Program-made: the position numbers and the translations under genes | NCBI GenBank assembly: GCA_030838025.1 | Contig: JAUTXM010000009.1 | Coordinates: forward strand, 1 to 5,148 | Length of the DNA: 5,148 nt | Direction: 5' to 3' | Source: Acidimicrobiaceae bacterium | Lineage (GTDB): Bacteria; Actinomycetota; Acidimicrobiia; Acidimicrobiales; Palsa-688 | Part shown: piece by piece, positions 1 to 5,148 of the stretch | Numbering within the stretch: the stretch's first letter is position 1 | Layout of the letters: every line of letters starts with the position of its first letter | The notes under the pieces: generated by a model | Told to the model about the DNA's origin: nothing | Databases searched by the model: none | The model's input: only the letters and a program-made list of their open reading frames with translations

Positions 1-2
1 CC

Positions 3-1886
3 GAGGACTCGCCGATCGTCACCCAGTACGAGATGCACGGTGTCGAGGAGCTGGGCCTGCTCAAGATGGACTTCCTCGGGCTGCGCAACCTCTCGGTCAT
101 GGAGCGGGCCCTGGACCTGATCGAGACCAACACCGGGGCCCGGCCCGATATCGACCGTGTCGACCTCGACGACCCGGCGGTGTTCGAGATGCTGCGCCGG
201 GCGGACTCGATCGGGGTGTTCCAGCTGGAGGGTTCGCCCATGCGGGCGCTCACGCGGGCCCTGGCCCCCACCAGCTTCGACGACATCTGCGCCCTCATCG
301 CCTTGTACCGGCCCGGCCCGATGGCCGCCAACATGCACTACGACTACGCCGACCGCAAGAACGGCCGCAAGCCCATCACCTACCTGCACCCGGACATGGC
401 CGAGGTCCTGGCCGAGACGCAGGGGCTGATGATCTACCAGGAGTCGATGATGCGCGTGGCCCAGCGCTTCGCCGGGTACTCGCTGGAAGAGGCCGACAAC
501 CTGCGCAAGGCCGCGGGCAAGAAGAACCGGGTCATCATGGCCCTGGAGCGGGAAAAATTCGTGGCCGGGTGCGAGGCGACCGGGTACGGGCGGGAGTTGG
601 GGTCGGCGCTGTTCGACGTCATCGAGCCCTTTGCGGACTACGCCTTCAACAAGAGTCACAGCTACGGCTACGGGCTGGTCAGCTACCAGACGGCGTGGCT
701 CAAGGCCAACCACCCCGTCGAGTACCTGGCGGCGCTGCTCACGAGTGTCAAGGACGACAAGGACAAGACTGCCGTCTACCTGTCCGAGTGCCGTTCCCGG
801 GGCGTCGAGGTGCTGGTCCCCGACGTCAATCTGTCGGTGGCCGAGTTCACCGCCGTGCGCGGCGGTGGCTCCCGGGGGTCGGGGGCGATCCCGTTCGGGC
901 TGGCCGCCATCCGCAATGTCGGCGAGGGCCTGGTCGAGCGGATCATCGTGGCCCGGACCGAGGGGGGAGCGTTCCGGGACTTCTACGACTTCGCCGAGCG
1001 AGTCGACCAGGTGGTGCTCAACAAGCGCACCATCGAGTCGCTCATCAAGGCCGGGGCCTTCGATTCGCTCGGCCATCCTCGCCAGGGCCTGTGCCTGGTC
1101 GCGGAGCAGATCGTCGAGCGGACGCTGGCGCGCCGCCGCGAGCGTGAGCAGGGCGTGATGAGCCTCTTCGGCGACGTCTTCGGGGGCTCGTCGCCGGGGT
1201 CCGACGGCGCCGCGGGGTACGACGACACGCGGGTGCCCATTCCCGACACCGAGTTCGACAAGCGCCAACGGTTGGTGTTCGAGAAGGAGATGCTGGGCCT
1301 GTACGTGAGCGACCACCCGTTGATCGGGGTGGAGACGGCGCTGCGCCGACACGTCGACGTGACCGTCCGCGAGGTGCGGGAGCTGCCCGAGGGGGACCTC
1401 CGCTGGGTCGGTGGGGTCATCACCGGGCTCAACCGCAAGTACACCAAGCGGGGCGAACTCATGGCGACGTTCACCCTCGAGGACCTCGAAGCGACGGTCG
1501 ACGTGTGGGTCTTCCCCCGCACCATGGGCGACATCGGCTATTTGTTGTCCGACGATGCCGTGGTGTGCGTTCGGGGCCGGCTCGACCTGCGGGAGGACGA
1601 ACCAAAGTTGATCTGCATGGATTTGAAGCGACCGGAGCTGGTCGTCGACGAATCCGAGCCGCTCCACCTCGTGCTTCCGCTGCATGCCCTCTCCGACGAT
1701 CGGGTGCTGCGCCTGAAGCAATTGCTGGTCGACCATCGGGGTGAGGCGCCGGTCTTCCTGCACGTGGGCAGCAAGATCATCCGCCTGGCGGCGGAGTTCA
1801 ACGTCAACGCCCGCGCCGGCCTGCTGGCCGAATTGCGGGTCCTGCTCGGGGCCGGATGCCTGCTGACCAGCGGCGCCGGGGCGTGA
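3..1886 (+). CDS. dnaE: DNA polymerase III subunit alpha, C-terminal part (5' end outside window)
   Basis: This is the replicative polymerase catalytic subunit, which extends DNA at the fork together with the beta clamp and clamp loader. The reading frame is open from the window edge and ends at TGA 1884-1886, giving about 627 visible residues of a family usually near 1,150-1,200. Counting from the internal Met at 33, the LLKMDFLGLRNL motif carries the third palm catalytic aspartate (D13, equivalent to E. coli D555). The other two aspartates and the PHP domain lie upstream of the window. Fingers motifs follow: GVFQLEGSPM (61-70), ALYRPGPM (90-97), MIYQESMM (133-140) and FNKSHSYGYGLVSYQTAW (205-222). 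A helix-hairpin-helix region lies near 285-346. QGVMSLFG (373-380) looks like the internal beta-clamp-binding motif, and GLYVSDHPL (422-430) is a family signature. The OB fold spans about 442-535, followed by the C-terminal, tau-binding-type region. No frameshift is seen. The PolC and DnaE2/ImuC types are less likely, because the clamp motif and full-length tail are present. Confidence 0.97.
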   Translation, partial: EDSPIVTQYEMHGVEELGLLKMDFLGLRNLSVMERALDLIETNTGARPDIDRVDLDDPAVFEMLRRADSIGVFQLEGSPMRALTRALAPTSFDDICALIALYRPGPMAANMHYDYADRKNGRKPITYLHPDMAEVLAETQGLMIYQESMMRVAQRFAGYSLEEADNLRKAAGKKNRVIMALEREKFVAGCEATGYGRELGSALFDVIEPFADYAFNKSHSYGYGLVSYQTAWLKANHPVEYLAALLTSVKDDKDKTAVYLSECRSRGVEVLVPDVNLSVAEFTAVRGGGSRGSGAIPFGLAAIRNVGEGLVERIIVARTEGGAFRDFYDFAERVDQVVLNKRTIESLIKAGAFDSLGHPRQGLCLVAEQIVERTLARRREREQGVMSLFGDVFGGSSPGSDGAAGYDDTRVPIPDTEFDKRQRLVFEKEMLGLYVSDHPLIGVETALRRHVDVTVREVRELPEGDLRWVGGVITGLNRKYTKRGELMATFTLEDLEATVDVWVFPRTMGDIGYLLSDDAVVCVRGRLDLREDEPKLICMDLKRPELVVDESEPLHLVLPLHALSDDRVLRLKQLLVDHRGEAPVFLHVGSKIIRLAAEFNVNARAGLLAELRVLLGAGCLLTSGAGA

Positions 1887-1916
1887 TCTCGGTCTGATCC
1901 GGGTGTGATCCGGGTG
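1884..1916. repeat. 11-bp tandem repeat starting at the dnaE stop codon
   Basis: TGATCCGGGTG occurs twice back to back (1895-1905 and 1906-1916). It is preceded by a diverged copy, TGATCTCGGTC (1884-1894, 8 of 11 matches), whose first three bases are the dnaE stop codon. The period is close to one helical turn. The repeat itself is read directly from the sequence. No function can be assigned, and replication slippage is an adequate explanation. Confidence 0.8.
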
Positions 1917-1939
1917 GGCTCTGGGTGGGTGCGGCGGGC

Positions 1940-1956
1940 GCCTTTGGAAAAAAGGC
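1940..1956 (+). terminator. Small hairpin after dnaE, possible weak terminator
   Basis: GCCTTT (1940-1945) and AAAGGC (1951-1956) can form a 6-bp stem around a 5-nt loop, 53 bp after the dnaE stop codon. No T-run follows, so it is not a classical intrinsic terminator. It also overlaps the promoter-like -35 element, so it may be coincidental. Confidence 0.2.
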
Positions 1957-1974
1957 CCCGAAACCGCGTAAACT
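1944..1974 (+). promoter_or_regulatory. Candidate promoter for the downstream hypothetical gene
   Basis: TTGGAA (1944-1949) resembles a -35 box and TAAACT (1969-1974) fits the actinobacterial TAnnnT form of the -10 box, with a 19-bp spacer at the long end of the usual range. Transcription would then start near 1980-1982, just after GTG 1978, leaving a leader of about 33 nt before ATG 2014. The segment is locally AT-richer than its surroundings. A perfect 8-bp palindrome, ACTTAAGT (1972-1979), overlaps the -10 box and the predicted start and could be an operator half-site. This is inferred from consensus matching only. Confidence 0.4.
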
Positions 1975-2013
1975 TAAGTGTCAACCCACGCGGAGGAGAC
2001 GAGCTGTAGGGAA

Positions 2014-2685
2014 ATGGCGATAGACGTCGGAACCAAGGACTGCACAGCCCTCAGTGATACCGAGCTGGCCGAGATGGCGGACATCTGCCTCGACGGACCA
2101 GCCGGCTTCGACATCGGCCTGCTGTCCAAGCAGCGCGATGTATGGGTACTGATCACGCAGGGCTACGAAGGAGGCAAGCTCGTCGGCTTCTCCTTCTGCA
2201 CCCTCGAGCGAATCGGCGGGACCCCCTGCCTGCTGTGGGGCTTGGCTTCGATCAAGCGCACCGCCAAACGCGAGGATGTGCTCCGGGCGGTGACTGCGGA
2301 CCAGTTCCGTCGGGCTGTCCTCGCCTTTCCTGACGAGGATGTGCTGATCGGTACCCGCTTCATCGAGCCCGGGGCGTTCGTGGCCTTCGAAGGGCTGGAG
2401 GACATCTGCCCCCGCCCGGCCCACAAGGCCAGCGGTGAGGAACGGGCGTGGAGCCGCCGCCTGGCCAAGCGTTTCGGTGCCGAGGGCCGCATCAACGACC
2501 GCAGCTTCGTAGTCGAGGGCGACGCCAACCCCGTCGGGGTGTTCGACTACAGCCCCGTGAGTGACGACGTGGTGCCCGAGGAGGTGGCGGAGTTCTTCGC
2601 CCCCGTCGACCGCAGCCGAGGCGACGTCCTCATCGCATTCGGGTGGGGCATGGCCGAAGACCTGGCCTCACGCTACGGCCCCTGA
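2014..2685 (+). CDS. Hypothetical protein, possibly GNAT-like
   Basis: I do not recognise this gene. From ATG 2014 it encodes 223 residues and ends at TGA 2683-2685. An in-frame GTG at 1978 would add 12 residues. ATG 2014 is preferred because GGAGGAG (1992-1998) lies upstream of it, though with a long gap of 15 nt, and AGGGA lies very close. GTG 1978 has no ribosome site and falls before the predicted transcription start. The protein is soluble and acidic, with no signal peptide or membrane segment. Residues 13-26 look helical. VWVLITQGYEGGKLVGFSFCTLERIGGTPCLLWGLASI (43-80, quoted as position only for its pattern of alternating hydrophobic strands) suggests the central sheet of an acetyltransferase-like fold, followed by a helix (85-104) and a strand with the segment GTRFIEPGAFVAFEGL (113-128). 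I cannot point to a clear acetyl-CoA-binding R/Q-x-x-G-x-G/A loop, so the GNAT suggestion is weak inference. It follows dnaE on the same strand but appears to have its own promoter. Confidence 0.8.
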   Translation: MAIDVGTKDCTALSDTELAEMADICLDGPAGFDIGLLSKQRDVWVLITQGYEGGKLVGFSFCTLERIGGTPCLLWGLASIKRTAKREDVLRAVTADQFRRAVLAFPDEDVLIGTRFIEPGAFVAFEGLEDICPRPAHKASGEERAWSRRLAKRFGAEGRINDRSFVVEGDANPVGVFDYSPVSDDVVPEEVAEFFAPVDRSRGDVLIAFGWGMAEDLASRYGP

Positions 2686-2696
2686 TCCTTCGGTAC

Positions 2697-2759
2697 CGGC
2701 GGCATTGTTGCCACTCGACGTAGCTATTTCATCGGTTTGTGGCAACAATGACTCCGCCG
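2697..2759. repeat. Long inverted repeat between convergent genes
   Basis: CATTGTTGCCAC (2703-2714) and GTGGCAACAATG (2739-2750) are perfect 12-bp inverted copies around a 24-nt loop (2715-2738). Outside them, CGGCGG (2697-2702) pairs with CCGCCG (2754-2759) across a 3-nt bulge, ACT (2751-2753), giving 18 pairs in all. The inner arms and loop are clearly AT-richer than the surrounding DNA. The element starts 11 bp after the plus-strand stop codon and ends 46 bp before the end of the minus-strand gene. That position would suit a bidirectional terminator, but there is no T-run on either strand and the loop is large. A dispersed palindromic repeat, a protein-binding site or the trace of a small non-autonomous mobile element are alternatives. 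The structure is certain; the function is unknown. Confidence 0.9.
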
Positions 2760-2764
2760 CCCAG

Positions 2765-2786
2765 GGCGACCCGCCCAGGCGTCGCC
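2765..2786 (-). terminator. Possible minor hairpin after the minus-strand hypothetical gene
   Basis: GGCGAC (2765-2770) and GTCGCC (2781-2786) can form a 6-bp stem with a 10-nt loop, about 20 bp past the stop codon of the minus-strand gene. There is no T-run. In DNA this GC-rich such stems are common by chance, so support is slight. Confidence 0.15.
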
Positions 2787-2805
2787 GCCCGCTGGGCCGC
2801 CGTGC

Positions 2806-3483
2806 TCAGGGGCGGGGGATGAGCCCCGCGACCACCTTGTGACAGTGGCCGTCGACGGGCGGTGCCAGGGCGACCAACAAACGCTCACCCTTGCCTGAGT
2901 CGAGACGGGTTCGCCCCGCTGCCGCCAAGGCATCGTTGAGCCGCCGGTCGACGCACGGCAACTCGATCGGGACACCGCGCCAGCGGAACAGGCAACTCGA
3001 CGCCCCGCCGCGCAACCGGATCACGGCCGGGCCCTCGGGCTCCACCACCGCAATGGACGGGTAGTCAGCCGTGCGCTGCCAGAACGGAACGGCGGGGCCG
3101 TGCATCGCCAGCAGCGGCTGTCCCGGGGGATGGATCAAGGCCCGGAGGTAGCGTTCGGCCCGGCGCCCCACGATCCGCCCGATTCGCCGGGGCGGTTCGA
3201 TCAAAGGCACCGCCTCGGGCTGCGACGGGTCGGGCAACAGGTCGACCATGTCATCCAACGTGCCGCCCACGACGTCATAGGGCCGCAAGTCGGGATCGAT
3301 GGGCGCCGGGCTCCACGCCCGAACGAGCGCCCCCGACATCAAATCGATCCCGGCGCAGTGATCGATGTCGGCGACCAGGACCAACAGTTCGAGTTCCGAG
3401 CCGGGCTCGTTGCTGCGGCGGGGAAGAGCCTCAGCCTCCGGCGCGATCGGGAGGAACATGGACCGGGCGGACGTCGATTGCAC
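2806..3483 (-). CDS. Conserved-looking hypothetical protein
   Basis: I do not recognise this gene. It encodes 225 residues from GTG 3483-3481 to TGA 2808-2806. ATG 3459 (residue 9) is an alternative start; neither has a good ribosome site. GATAAA (3494-3489 on the minus strand) lies about 5 nt before the GTG and could be a -10 box for a near-leaderless transcript, but no -35 box is seen. The minus strand is chosen over a shorter open frame on the plus strand because its codons end mostly in G or C and its composition is normal for a protein. There is no signal peptide or membrane segment. A hydrophobic strand, LELLVLVADIDHCAGIDL (31-48), is followed by a Pro-rich region (57-122, with RRIGRIVGRRAERYLRALI at 99-117), then strands near 143-178 and 202-219. 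Cysteines are at 43, 164, 177 and 214, and the DHC (41-43) and HCH (213-215) groups could be metal ligands, which is speculation. It lies 49 bp downstream of the DUF255 gene and may share its transcript. Confidence 0.75.
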   Translation of the reverse strand: MQSTSARSMFLPIAPEAEALPRRSNEPGSELELLVLVADIDHCAGIDLMSGALVRAWSPAPIDPDLRPYDVVGGTLDDMVDLLPDPSQPEAVPLIEPPRRIGRIVGRRAERYLRALIHPPGQPLLAMHGPAVPFWQRTADYPSIAVVEPEGPAVIRLRGGASSCLFRWRGVPIELPCVDRRLNDALAAAGRTRLDSGKGERLLVALAPPVDGHCHKVVAGLIPRP

Positions 3484-3532
3484 GGGGCTTTATCTTGGCC
3501 GCTCTGGCGTTCTCGCTGGTGGATACCCGCGT

Positions 3533-5148
3533 TCAGGTGATCCCGGCCAGCTGCTCCAACAGGCTGTCGACGTCGTCGACTGGCGCCCCGCAGGTGTAGT
3601 TCCGGCACACGAACGCCTTGCCGGCCGTCTCCGACGTGGTCCGCCCCTCCCACAGTGGCGACGGATAGGGCTCGCCCCAGGCCAGTACCGCGTTGGGGAG
3701 GTAGCGGTTGGCGACCGCGGCCACCAGGTCCCGCCGGTCACCGGTGACCGCCACCTCGGTCACACCCGAGACGACCAGGTCCACCGCAGCCAAGAAGTTG
3801 GTGAAGGCGGTGGGATGGCGGGCCAGCAGCGGGCCCATGCCGTTGACGACCGCCGTCGCGGCCGCGCCGTAGCTCTCCACTCCCGTCAAGGCGGACAGCC
3901 GCAGCAGGCCAACCGCGGCCACCGAGTTGGCCGCCGGCGTGGCCCCGTCATAGGTGTCCTTGGACCGCACGATCAGCTTCTCGGCGTCGGCACCGGTGGT
4001 GAAGAAACCGCCCTCCTGCTCGTCCCAGAACAGCCGCACCAGGTCGTCTGCCGCCCCCCGGGCCTCGGCCAGCCAACGGGCCTGTCCGGTGGCCTCGGCC
4101 AGCCGGGTGAACGCGTGGATCAGCCAGGCGTAGTCGATGGCGTAGGCCAGATGACGGCCCGCCCGTCCCCCTTGCCAGGCCCGCAACCAGCGCCCGTCGG
4201 GACGTCGCAGCGACGTGAGGAGGAACTCGGCAACGTCGGCTCCGGCCGCCAGCCAGTCGGTGCGCTCCATGGCCGCCCCCGCTTCGGCCAGCGCCGCCAC
4301 CGCCATGGCGTTCCACTCCGTGACCACCTTGTCGTCCAGGCCCGGCCGAACCCGCAGCTCCCGGGCCTCGAACAGCTTCCGCCGCGCCTGCTCGACCTCG
4401 GGCGGCCGCAGAAGGTCGCCGCGCTCGGGCCGCCAGAGGATGTTGTGGCCCTCCCAGTTGCCCTCGGCCGTCACGCCGTACCAGTCCACTGCGGCCGGGC
4501 CGCCCACCGCCGACACCTCCTCCCTCGACCACACGTAGAACTTGCCCTCGACCCCCTCGCTGTCGGCGTCCTCGGCCGAGTGGATGCCTCCGGCGGGCGA
4601 GCGCATCGGCGGGCGCAGCAGGTACGCCACCGTCTCCTCGACGACCTGCCGGTAGCGATCGGCGCCGGTGACCTGCCAGCCGTGGGTGTAGAGCCCGATC
4701 AGCTGGGCGTTGTCGTACAGCATCTTCTCGAAGTGGGGCACCAGCCACCGCCGCTCGACCGCGTAGCGGGCGAAACCGCCGCCCACGTGGTCGTAGATGC
4801 CCCCCGACGCCATGGCGTCCAGCGTGGTCGTGACCACGTCGTTGGCCCCGCCCCGCAGCGCCAGCTCGACCATCGACGCCTGGGGGAACTTGGGCGCCCG
4901 GCCGAACCCGCCCCACTCGTGGTCGAAGGCGCTGCGCAGCGCGTCCACGCCGCCGCTCACGAGGCTTGGGGAAAGGGGGGAGGGGGCGCTCGGGTCGAGC
5001 TTGGTGATCCCGGTCACCCGGATACCGGAGCGCACGGCGTCGGCCAGGCGGTCGGCATCGCGCTCAATGTCGGGACGCCGGTCCCGCCACGCCGCCGAGA
5101 CCTGGGTCATCAGGTCCAGGAACACCGCCTTGGGGAAGTAGGTGCCGC
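3533..5148 (-). CDS. YyaL/SPATA20-type thioredoxin-domain protein (DUF255), N-terminus outside window
   Basis: This belongs to the family of B. subtilis YyaL and human SPATA20 (SSP411): an N-terminal thioredoxin-like domain (DUF255) joined to an alpha/alpha barrel related to N-acylglucosamine 2-epimerases, usually about 650-700 aa in all. Its reaction is not established. The frame runs open to the window edge, and the first visible residues, GTYFPKAVFL, match the end of the family GGTYFP motif. The gene therefore starts beyond 5148, and the in-frame GTG at 5125 is not its start. The CxxC-type site of the thioredoxin domain is not visible. Numbering from 5125, family motifs are WGGFGRAPKFP (71-81), GGIYDHVGGGFARY (108-121), PHFEKMLYDNAQL (130-142), AEDADSEGVEGKFYVW (184-199), NWEGHNIL (223-230), LDDKVVTEWN (263-272), DYAWLIHAF (331-339), SKDTYDGATPAANS (388-401) and the C-terminal FVCRNYTCGAPV (505-516). 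A Ser/Pro-rich linker (44-58) separates the two domains. TGA is at 3535-3533. No disruption is seen. Confidence 0.95.
   Translation of the reverse strand, partial: GTYFPKAVFLDLMTQVSAAWRDRRPDIERDADRLADAVRSGIRVTGITKLDPSAPSPLSPSLVSGGVDALRSAFDHEWGGFGRAPKFPQASMVELALRGGANDVVTTTLDAMASGGIYDHVGGGFARYAVERRWLVPHFEKMLYDNAQLIGLYTHGWQVTGADRYRQVVEETVAYLLRPPMRSPAGGIHSAEDADSEGVEGKFYVWSREEVSAVGGPAAVDWYGVTAEGNWEGHNILWRPERGDLLRPPEVEQARRKLFEARELRVRPGLDDKVVTEWNAMAVAALAEAGAAMERTDWLAAGADVAEFLLTSLRRPDGRWLRAWQGGRAGRHLAYAIDYAWLIHAFTRLAEATGQARWLAEARGAADDLVRLFWDEQEGGFFTTGADAEKLIVRSKDTYDGATPAANSVAAVGLLRLSALTGVESYGAAATAVVNGMGPLLARHPTAFTNFLAAVDLVVSGVTEVAVTGDRRDLVAAVANRYLPNAVLAWGEPYPSPLWEGRTTSETAGKAFVCRNYTCGAPVDDVDSLLEQLAGIT
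4968..4994 (+). other. Potential G-quadruplex motif inside the DUF255 gene
   Basis: On the plus strand, four G-runs of 4, 6, 5 and 3 bases (4968-4971, 4975-4980, 4982-4986, 4992-4994) are separated by loops of 3, 1 and 5 nt. This satisfies the canonical G3+N1-7 pattern. It is on the template strand of the minus-strand gene, and the coding strand reads as the Ser/Pro-rich linker between its two domains. Formation in the cell is not shown by sequence, and the run may simply reflect Pro/Ser codon choice. Confidence 0.45.

Noticed and set aside
983..1534. Minus-strand open frame of 183 codons inside dnaE
   Set aside because: It is antisense to a strongly recognised dnaE coding region and is rich in Ser, Arg and Thr, as expected of a shadow frame.
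1887..2013. tRNA or other RNA gene in the gap after dnaE
   Set aside because: No cloverleaf or other recognisable fold was found by eye; only a 6-bp hairpin and promoter-like boxes are present.
1981..2424. Minus-strand open frame of 147 codons opposite the gene after dnaE
   Set aside because: The plus-strand frame is longer, has an upstream promoter and ribosome site, and shows a more protein-like hydrophobic pattern.
2697..2759. Integron attC or Xer dif-type recombination site as an explanation of the inverted repeat
   Set aside because: The arm ends do not match the attC RYYYAAC/GTTRRRY core, the 24-nt centre is too long for the 6-8 bp spacer of dif, and no integrase or cassette is nearby.
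2748..2822. Tiny plus-strand open frame (24 codons) starting in the right arm of the inverted repeat
   Set aside because: It has no ribosome site, is dominated by Pro, Arg, Gly and Ala, and runs into the end of the minus-strand gene.
3100..3540. Open frame of 146 codons on the plus strand opposite the minus-strand hypothetical gene
   Set aside because: Its translation is rich in Arg, Pro, Gly and Gln in the manner of antisense GC-rich DNA, and the overlapping minus-strand frame is longer with normal protein composition.
4061..4104. Exact 14-bp direct repeat GGCCTCGGCCAGCC, 30 bp apart
   Set aside because: It encodes two LAEA segments in adjacent helical parts of the barrel protein, and shared codon choice in Ala/Leu/Glu-rich helices explains it.
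3948..4916. Long minus-strand open frame of 322 codons inside the DUF255 gene
   Set aside because: It is a shifted frame of a gene with clear family motifs, and its product is almost entirely Gly, Arg, Ala and Pro.

Overview
The window is GC-rich DNA (very high G+C at third codon positions, GTG starts, long spurious open frames on both strands) with ordinary chromosomal gene content. The DnaE sequence and general style suggest a high-GC actinobacterium, possibly of the Acidimicrobiia. That placement is an inference from style and was not checked by any search.

Layout: (1) 3-1886, plus strand, is the C-terminal half or so of the replicative DNA polymerase III alpha subunit (dnaE), cut by the left window edge. 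(2) 1887-2013 is a short intergenic stretch. It holds an 11-bp tandem repeat starting on the dnaE stop codon, a small hairpin, a promoter-like -35/-10 pair and an 8-bp palindrome. (3) 2014-2685 (or from GTG 1978), plus strand, is an unrecognised acidic protein of about 223 aa with a weak GNAT-like look. (4) 2686-2805 lies between convergent genes and contains a striking inverted repeat: perfect 12-bp arms, extended to 18 pairs with one 3-nt bulge, around a 24-nt AT-richer loop. (5) 2806-3483, minus strand, is a second unrecognised protein of 225 aa. (6) 3533-5148, minus strand, is most of a YyaL/SPATA20-type protein (DUF255: N-terminal thioredoxin-like domain plus alpha/alpha barrel), cut by the right window edge just after the end of its thioredoxin-like domain.

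The two minus-strand genes are 49 bp apart and may be co-transcribed, with the DUF255 gene first. The two plus-strand genes are separated by a plausible promoter, so the second need not depend on dnaE transcription. The two pairs converge on the inverted repeat, whose position suits a bidirectional terminator or a dispersed repeat element. I see no rRNA, tRNA, CRISPR array, transposase, phage or defence gene, and nothing I can defend as a new multi-gene system. The items most worth a second look are the inverted repeat and the two unrecognised proteins.
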